Source: Macrocystis pyrifera (lineage: Eukaryota; Sar; Phaeophyceae; Laminariales; Laminariaceae). Taken from it: a stretch of 64,000 nt of DNA. Position 1 is the stretch's first letter. Each line of letters begins with the position of its first letter. Position numbers and translations under genes: made by a program. The notes under the pieces are model-generated. The model was not told where the DNA came from. It saw nothing but the letters and a program-made list of their open reading frames with translations, and searched no databases. Shown piece after piece: positions 57,101-64,000 of this stretch. Location of the stretch: contig JASSKH010000038.1 of assembly GCA_031763025.1 (NCBI GenBank), positions 1,219,001-1,283,000 of the forward strand. Reading direction: 5' to 3'.

Positions 57101-58410
57101 AAAGCACGTACGAGTTGCTCATGTGTCTGCTTTTATCGCGTGCATTACATTCGCCATTCTTTTATATCGCTTCTTTTGATTTTCGTATTTCAGGATCTTC
57201 TCCCGCTTCCCCACCACGGTTCGTGCCTTCCGCGAGAACACTTCACCATCTATTTCTATTTCCCTCTGCAGTAGACTCGCGTACGCAGAACTCGCATGCG
57301 TGACCACGGCTCTATTCATAATTTGATTGAACAGGTTAACACCAAAGCGCTACGTAGACTGTGACTGTGATGGTAAATATACGCCCAAAGGAGTACTCGG
57401 TTGGCTATCTGATTCATCCGATGGACTACAGCTGTAGGCATTTAGACGAACACAATGATGGAACGCACGATACGAGACCGCCAAATAGATTTCAGTAGGT
57501 GCTTCGTCGGTTGAGGACCCCCGTCAGCCAGAAATGCCGCACTGTACAGGCACCGCAGTGGAAAGCCCCCGCAGTGCAGAGGCCCAGCACTGCCAGGATG
57601 CTTAGAGCGAGACACTACTGACTGATGCCTGCGTACGACCTGTGGCCTAGACCCGAGCTCTAGCCTATACAGTACCGTAAAGCGCCTTGGTTTCGCCCAA
57701 AGAAGCGATTGATTCTCGGGGCTGGTGTTCTCCACGACGGAGAGGGGGTGCCAAAGTTAAACAAAACGTTTTCGGCAAGCTTTTGACCAGATGTCTCCAA
57801 AAAAACCCTGCTCAGCATTGCCAACCTTTCTTTCCTGTTGCGACGTAGGCGACTTCTGAAAAACGGTCACACCCCTGTGCAAAACCAAGGCGGTTTACTG
57901 TAGTACTGGTATTCATTACCAGGTAGTCCTCTGGGGACATCGGAGGGGGAAATTGACGATAAACTGGGACGATTGCAGCAACGGCCACTGCCGTGATTGG
58001 GGGATTGTATGCTGTCAATTGGTGTCAGAGTTTTTTAACGTAACGAGTTGTTCGGCACGGCCACCACGTAATCTACGTGTACTGCGGGGTGCTCATGCAG
58101 CTCGTAGACAAGTCTTACCATCAAACGTCATCGTACTTTTAGGATCGCTATTATCGGAGAGCTTCCTTTTCTAGATTTTCAATTTTTTCGTTAGTTCATT
58201 TGTGAAATTGTGTATCAAGATACGGAGGCGTCCTGTCACAATTTTAGATTTTGAACAGAGGGGGGAAAGCCACCAAGAACGCTGCGCATTCACATACGTA
58301 TGTGGAAAGAAAAGCTGGAAAATCTGGAAAACTATAACCAAAAGTCCTTCGAAAGTAACGGCCCTTTTGGTCACTATGTCGAGATCCCGAACGGGGTAGC
58401 GTTGCTAGAC
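54110..58410. other. Convergent intergenic region, no gene recognised
   Basis: Between the end of the DUF547 gene (+) and the last recognised WD40 exon (-). Open frames are below 100 codons and without motifs. A frame at 56,680-56,852 (+), following a CTCCAG acceptor-like site, reads QMQLPPDI-like text but matches nothing I know. 3' exons or untranslated regions of either gene may be here. Confidence 0.4.
56970..57100. mobile_element. Two right-hand halves of the ~105-bp MITE, joined
   Basis: 56,971-57,021 is the right half of a forward copy (TTTGGTCCTATTAACTATGG, CCCCCGTAA). It is followed at once by about 57,024-57,100, the right two-thirds of a reverse-orientation copy (AAAAATAGGTAAGTATATAC, GTAGGTCCTGTTTACTATGG, CCCGTAATA). 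The left ends of both are missing. Confidence 0.75.
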
Positions 58411-60700
58411 CGCATCTGTGATGGGGTACGCCAAGACTAATCCTGTCGCCAGGCCGAGGAAGACGTTGCCTTTGCCCGCGTCCGGAGACTCTGGCGGTGC
58501 GTGGTGCACCCAAATGCACTTGATCCGCCGCTCTTGCTTCACCACCTACGGCAATCACGGCAAGCCCATTTTTTCTTGGTCACAATATCACAATATCACA
58601 TTATAATCGCATTCCCATAGAAACCAAAACACCAGCTCTACCGATCGACGTAAATTCAACCTACAGTACATGCATACGTACGACTACCATATCAGTCACA
58701 ACAGCAGGTTGGTCTTGAAGGTACATGTTATCGCACGAGATCCTCATTATCGTTCTGAAGGCGAGGTAGAAACAACACACAGAGCATAACTAAACCACGT
58801 GTTGCCCATGAGGTGCTAGGCGGTCCATGGGTAGGCCATTGGGCTCCGATGGGACCCCCCTTGGTGTCTCATTGAAAACCCATCAAACGTCATCGAAAGG
58901 CGCGTCAAAGTACGATAAAAAATACCAGTAATATGCATCGCCGCAAGGATATCCTATATACCACGGCAAGAGCGTACGCAAATAAACCGTGGACGGTTCG
59001 ACGAAACGTTGATGCTTCTTCACCCACCCAACCCTATGACTAGTAGGGCAAACCGCAGTCCCGTTTTGGGGACAAACCGCTCGAATCCTAAGTGGTGTGT
59101 CCCCACAACTTGACGGCAGTTTGCTCTGAAAGGGTCAAAGGGACAACGCCGCGAGTATATAACTGCGCAACGGATATAAAGATATATGGTTTCGTAACGG
59201 ATATAAAGATACATACATATGACACTTAGAATACGCTAAAGGGGTGACTGATCAACCAATGAAGATGAGAACCTACAGCATGTGCAACCGTTGACCAAGA
59301 AGTGAGGGGTTGAGATGCTTCTTTGTCACTCACTCGCTGAAGGGAGAGTGTCGCGAGGTTCCAGATCCTCAAGTGCCCCTCGTCCGAGGCGGAAAAGAGG
59401 TGGGCCTTGGTGAGAGACAACGCGGTGATCGCCCGCTTGTGCTGGCGGAACAGGCACACCTTCGTGTGGCCGAACGAGGCCTTCGGGACATTCCACACCT
59501 ATACCAGGTACGCACGTATTCTATGTCAGGCGTGCACGCCGCAGCAGTTCATTATCATTATTTCGGCAGGTTAGCTTTCGCTAAGAACTCACGCAGTGCA
59601 TGGGGTACGGTAGTGATCCCTCTATACATACATAATGCCGGTATGCGCCAGCCAACAATACCGGTGTTACAGCGGGAAGCGGCACTACTCAGCACACTGC
59701 CATACTGGTTAATCCCATTCGTGCGAAGGAATTTCACAGGCACTACGAATACAGCGGGCAGCCGACACTACTCAACCCGCACTATAGAGGGACTACTGCT
59801 GCTGTATTTGTACATAATTGTGGTCAACTCATGTGCCTGATACAGTGCTACAGCAGTAGTGGCAGAAGGAAGTAAAAAAACAAAATTGTACCAAGATATG
59901 GTACGTTTGTTTGTTTTCGGAAATAATTACCGATTTTTCGGAGATTTTCATTGCAGACGGCGCGCATCTCCAGCACCACAATATCTATACAGCAGTATTA
60001 TTATGATGCCTGCCTTCCGACAATACAGCGTAGATGCAGTTCCGATATAAACCGAACATCCTTCCGTAACTCAGTAGTATCCCTCATACACTTTTCTGCC
60101 AGTCGTTTCCCACTTTCCATTCCCCACATCATTTCATTTTAGCTACGGGTGTAGCATATCCTATTCCTCATCAACGTTCCATCCCCAGGTCATGATAGTA
60201 TTGACATTACCAGGTACATATTAATAGGATCTCCAGCTTAATTACCCAGCTGGAAAGGGCCCTCAATACTCTCACTGTGGACCGCCATTTCTATCGTAAA
60301 ACTGCTGTAGTAACTGCTTTTTTTCCCCCTCCTATATTATGTCCTTCTTTTCTCTCTCCATCCTATTAATAGGAGTCGCAACTCAGATCCGGGGTCATAT
60401 GTAGTACCCGGTAGGCTCCCCCCCCCCCCCAATGACGGTAGGCGCCTTGCATTTTTTCTCACGAAAAGGGTTACCTGGGTAAAACTACATGGTAAAACTA
60501 CTTGCAGTAACTACAATACTCTTGTGGTACTACTGTACGCAGTGACGCATGTGTCGGCTTTCACATCAATAATACCTACCTCACCTCAAGCTTACCTGGA
60601 TGCTTCCGTCTCTGGCGCCCGTGAAAAGGTACTTGTAACTGCCACCCACGCCTCCGCAGACCATGTGCTGCACCGGCTCTGTGCCGTGCTGGAAGGTTTC
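58411..60700 (-). CDS. WD40-repeat protein, three internal exons (partial gene)
   Basis: Exons on the minus strand, each a whole number of codons with phase-0 junctions: 60700-60596 (35 codons), 59498-59334 (55) and 58545-58411 (45). The first ends KYLFTGARDGSIQ at a GTAAGC donor. The second begins VWNVPKASFGHTKV and contains HKRAITALSLTKAHLFSASD and EGHLRIWNL before a GTGAGT donor. Joined, SIQVWNV and LRIWNL give two typical W-D blade ends, with SASDEG and TGARDG turns. The third (IKCIWVHH...FLGLATGLVLAYPITDA) fits a further blade with no Trp-Asp end; its donor GTCTAG is poor. WD40 propellers serve as protein-interaction scaffolds. The 5' exons (above 60,700) and 3' exons were not found, so start, stop and identity are unknown. 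Confidence 0.65.
59047..59137. mobile_element. TTAA-family hairpin element, diverged copy in a WD40-gene intron
   Basis: AAACCGCAGTCCCGTTTTGG, GGACAAACCGCTCGAATCC and the inverted GGTGTGTCCCCACAACTTGA, GGCAGTTTGCT form a hairpin like 864-960. The TTAA borders are no longer intact. Confidence 0.6.
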
Positions 60701-60714
60701 CTTTGAACATCAGA

Positions 60715-61045
60715 GGGGATAGGTCAGAGACAAAAAAAACGCCCACAAAGGAGATCACGACGGCAAGAATATCGAGAGATTCAGGGACAAACACGCCCAA
60801 AATAGACCATGACGGCAAGTACACCGAAATAAATATGTACCAGGTGGGGACCAACACGCCCAGAAGATGCCATGGAAGCAAGTGCACGAGATATTCATGG
60901 ACGAATACGCCAAGAAAATGTCAGTGGAGACAAATACACCGATACATAGAGGGACACATACCCTAGAAGATATCATGCAGGCAAGTATGCCGAGAGATTC
61001 GGGGACGAATAGGCCCAGATGATATCAGGAGGCAAGTCTACCGGC
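60715..61045 (-). repeat. ~62-bp minisatellite
   Basis: About five imperfect units share GGGAC(A/G)AA(C/T)ACGCC(C/A)A, GA(T/C)CAT and GGCAAGT(A/G)CACCGA. They lie directly 5' (minus-strand sense) of the first WD40 exon found. Confidence 0.7.
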
Positions 61046-61261
61046 GATAGAAGGGACGACACCTCGGTTTGTCTTGTAGACCACGAAATTATGAGGGTAA
61101 AAGCTCCCCGTATGCCGAGCTGAGCTCGAAAGTAAAAGGGAATATTCACAACAGCATGAAAGTGTCTTGCCACACGATATCCAGCATGTTTGTATCTGCT
61201 GCTGTCGCTTTTCCTTTTATGCCGACGAACGGCTGGAACTAAATAAAAAGTTGAAGGTACA

Positions 61262-61425
61262 AAAAAACAAAGATACAAAGATACAAATGTACAAATATTC
61301 AAATACTGTATACAAAGACACAAAGCTACGAAGATACAAAGATACAAAGATACAAAGATACAAAGATACGAAGATCCAAAGAAACCAAAAGATCGAAAGA
61401 CACAAAGATATGCAAACATACCAGT
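61262..61425 (+). repeat. (GATACAAA)n microsatellite
   Basis: Tandem GATACAAA/ATACAAAG units with drift. The minus strand encodes only FVSLYLCI repeats, an artefact. Confidence 0.9.
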
Positions 61426-61518
61426 AAAAAGGGCCAGTCCTAATAACGAGGAAAAAAAAAACGAAAAAAAAAAGAAATAAAAAAACGAAGAGCAGAACTA
61501 AAGAGCATGTGAGTTCTG

Positions 61519-62497
61519 TTGGTCAAAATAAAAAATTACAAGTAGAGATCCCGACACCTCCCTTTTCACATTCTTAAAAAAAGGAAATGGGTGCCAAATA
61601 AACGAAATATATATGGGTTACCCAGGGCGACGAGGAACATAAAACAGGGCCAGACACGCCACGAGACTGCTGTGTGCCTGTTCAAACCGGTGGAAAACCT
61701 AGTCTCCATCGTGGCGCACAAGAAGACGTCAACGCGTGAGGGAGCAGGCGATGGACTCCAACAGGAGCATAGGGAGGCACCATGTTCAGGGCGAGGTTCC
61801 GAGAGCAGCCGGCACCGCAGGGTCAGGTGGGTCGCCTATGGCATTTCAGGCACCATCACTGCACCGGGACAGCAGCAGCCGTCTCAACCGCGAACGACGC
61901 AGGCTCCATCGGCGCCCTCGCCGCCGCCGCCACATCGTGTCCATCACGAGGGACTGATCACCCCTGGCCAACACGAGCACCGAACATCGAGCTGGCAAAC
62001 ACGGTGCTCGATGTTCGGTGCTCGTGTTGGCCAGGGGTGATCAGTCCCTCGTGATGGACACGATGTGGCGGCGGCGGCGAGGGCGCCGATGGAGCCTGCG
62101 TCGTTCGCGGTTGAGACGGCTGCTGCTGTCCCGGGTGCAGTGGTGCCTGAAATGACACAGGCGACCCACCTGGCCCTGCAGTGCCGGCTGCTCTCGGAAC
62201 CTCGCCCTGAACATGGTGCCTCCCTATGCTCCTGTTGGAGTCCATCGCCTGCTGCCTCACGCGTTGATGTCTTCTTGTGCGCCACGATGGAGACTAGGTT
62301 TTCCACCGGTTTGAACAGGCACGCAGCAATCTCGTGGCGTGTCTGGTCCTGTTTTATGTTCCTCTTCGCCCTGGGGAATCCATATTTCGTTTATTTGGCA
62401 CCCATTTCGTTTTTTTAAGCCCCCTGGGACTAAAAAAAACGAAATGTGAAAAGGGAGGTGTCGGGATCTCTGCTTCTAATTTTTTATTTTGACCAAT
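61519..62497. repeat. ~980-bp inverted repeat with a 15-bp centre
   Basis: The left arm (61,519-61,991) and right arm (62,007-62,497) are highly similar reverse complements with a few small gaps. The outer ends are TTGGTCAAAATAAAAAATTA and its complement, and the centre is about 61,992-62,006. The arms contain GC-rich DNA (CGCCGCCGCCGCCACATCGT) unlike the AT-rich flanks. The same open frame (ETAVCLFKP or CLFKP..., ENLVSIVAHKKTSTRE) is present in both arms, so it is seen twice. CCTAACCCTAACCC abuts the right end. Confidence 0.85.
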
Positions 62498-62694
62498 AGA
62501 CCTAACCCTAACCCAAATAACATTACAACAGTAGGTTTAGCAATCTGGGAGAAAGGATCTTTAGGGGTGTTTTTGACTTGCAAATTTCTTAGCGCGGTCT
62601 GCACTTCGGAATCGTCGTCCGCAATTGAGAAATTTCCATGTTCGATGCAAACACGGATCCGCCGCGTTTATGGCCAGTTTTGGCCCGTTTTGGC

Positions 62695-62760
62695 TGCGGT
62701 TTGGGGTCAGGGTGAGGGTTAGGGCTAGGGTTAGGGTTAGGGTTAGAGTCAGGGGTTGGC
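62695..62760 (+). repeat. Interstitial telomere-like repeat (GGGTTA)n
   Basis: GAGGGTTAGGGCTAGGG then GTTAGGGTTAGGGTTAG: the cleanest such run in the window, about five consecutive near-perfect TTAGGG units. A short CCTAACCCTAACCC lies at 62,501-62,514 in the opposite orientation. Confidence 0.8.
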
Positions 62761-63069
62761 TTGGGTTCTCGCCCGTACACAAGGGCACAAAGACGACAGA
62801 ACATAAAACAATCTGTCAGACTTGCGAAAAATGGCAAATATCCAAAGATGCATAGATTAAATAAGACACACATAAAGGTTCAAAGATATTTGAGCATTAA
62901 ATTCTGTATTATTCTGTCTCGACGTCCTGGGTCATGTGATGTATGTATTGGATTTTTGGATGAGGCCTCCTGCGCCGACCCGTGGTCTCGCCCTTACTTC
63001 GTTGCGCCGTTGGATGATATTTTGTTTTGTGATCTTAATAGACCAGTGGTCGGATACGTAGTTGTCGCA

Positions 63070-63730
63070 CCCAAACTTCCTTACTCTTGCCTCAGCCCTT
63101 TCTTCGCACATGCTGCGAAATCTTTCTCGAACTCGGGCGACAGAAGAAGCCGCCTAGCGTCCGCGTAGCGCTGGTCGCGGTTTCTCTTGTCACCCCGTAC
63201 CCGTCACCTGGAAGTAGCGCCAATGTAGTATTTTGGTATTAACTCGGTCTTCCGGTCACCTTTCTTCATGATCTCACCCATCGCCGTCCCGGCCAGGGAT
63301 CCGGTGAGAGAGCCTCCCACTCGAAAGAAGTGCATCGTGATATGGTTCGGCAGGCCTGCCTCCCGCAAATGGGCTTGCAGGAGAAGCGGTCATTCGGGCT
63401 ACGGAGAAGGGCCGAGAACCCCCGGCCACCCTCCGTCGCAACCACGGGGAAAACATGCCCGGCGGTTAAATCCCACCCAGTCCCCTGCGCGGCGGATATG
63501 TACGCCGTAACCGCCCGGCACGCGCACGTCTCCGGGCAGTCTCTATCTGCCAACACTATGACCGCCTCGGTGGAAGCCCAAAGGGTCTTACCAAACTGGA
63601 AGTTAAACATCAAGCCCCTAGACTCTGGGAGCCTCAGAATTTGCGACCCTAGCATAAACGAGAGGTCGTATCCCCTACGTGTATACCGCGGTGAGGTAAA
63701 TCGGTTCCACGCAGGGGCGAGACCATGCAC
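63070..63730 (-). mobile_element. Tyrosine-recombinase fossil (Crypton-like or virus-like integrase), broken
   Basis: Minus-strand reading shows stretches such as LPESRGLMFNFQFGKTLW, DCPETCACRAVTAYISAAQG and a later FRVGGS/YYIGATSR-type segment. Together these are typical of the catalytic half of tyrosine recombinases from eukaryotic Crypton-like or DIRS-like elements and of related viral integrases. The copy is broken, with at least one or two interruptions, and no terminal repeats or upstream half were found. It appears to be an old, decayed fragment. Confidence 0.6.
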
Positions 63731-63739
63731 CCTTGGTAA

Positions 63740-64000
63740 GTTTTTGTTTTATTTAGCTAAACGTCGAAGCGATGCTGTGCATCCAAGCGGGTCGTTAAGA
63801 AAACATGACGATTGCACAGACACTGGTAACGCAACCCCTGGCGAATCTACAAGTATGTCAATACAGTACGCATGAAATTATTGACAACGAGTTGCGTTGG
63901 TGTCAGAGAACGTTGGGCCTGTCACCAGAAACACGGAAAGCAAGGCGCGTTTGTGAGCGAGTGAATGTGGGCGTGTCATGAGCCGTAAATAAAATCCGGG
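63740..64000. other. No gene seen
   Basis: Short frames only; no repeat recognised. Confidence 0.4.

Noticed and set aside
60973-61419. Membrane-like FVSLYLCIF protein on the minus strand
   Set aside because: It is the translation of a (GATACAAA)n microsatellite.
61591-62418. Several ~75-150-codon proteins at 61.6-62.4 kb
   Set aside because: They are frames in the two arms of one inverted repeat, so the same DNA is read twice; no family match is seen.

Overview
This is nuclear DNA from a eukaryote with few genes, long introns and many repeats. The main gene has about 21 exons, mostly 64-250 bp, separated by GT-AG introns of 0.4-4.7 kb. It carries a DUF1769 module and a DUF547 module in one reading frame. 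The large introns, moderate GC content, TTAGGG-like internal repeats and C- or G-tract microsatellites fit a stramenopile, most likely a brown alga. That placement is an inference; no marker gene settles it.

Layout. Positions 1-20,416 hold no gene I can support. They hold short non-autonomous mobile elements, a tRNA-derived SINE, two large fold-back repeats and G-rich telomere-like patches. Positions 20,417-54,109 (+) hold one very long gene. Its 21 proposed exons join in one frame (4,950 nt, about 1,649 aa) with compatible phases at all 20 junctions. The order is a low-complexity N-terminal exon, DUF1769 (exons 2-7), an acidic/charged linker (exons 8-9), a short linker and a PH-like domain (exons 10-14), and DUF547 (exons 15-21). 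Its introns are full of repeats, including a 185-nt C tract. Positions 54,110-58,410 hold no gene I recognise. Positions 58,411-60,700 (-) hold three exons of a WD40-repeat gene that converges on the large gene. Positions 60,715-62,497 hold a minisatellite, a microsatellite and an inverted repeat of about 980 bp. Positions 63,070-63,730 (-) hold a broken tyrosine-recombinase fossil.

Repeat families recognised: (i) a palindromic ~105-bp MITE flanked by TA, with 10 full-length or nearly full-length copies and one rearranged pair of halves; (ii) hairpin elements of about 80-100 bp with TTAA at their borders, piggyBac-like in form; (iii) a ~210-bp element with CAGTGGGCG-type ends; (iv) a tRNA-derived SINE of about 310-340 bp; (v) a dispersed repeat of about 70-260 bp whose 3' end is GAGTAC followed by a C-rich tract, which accounts for several of the intronic C tracts; (vi) large fold-back elements.

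The most notable result is the single-frame DUF1769 - PH-like - DUF547 gene. Neither DUF has a firmly established biochemical role that I can cite. DUF547 is best known from plant MIP1-type leucine-zipper proteins and DUF1769 from fungal UPF0590 proteins. A PH-like domain between them suggests a membrane-associated scaffold, but that is inference.
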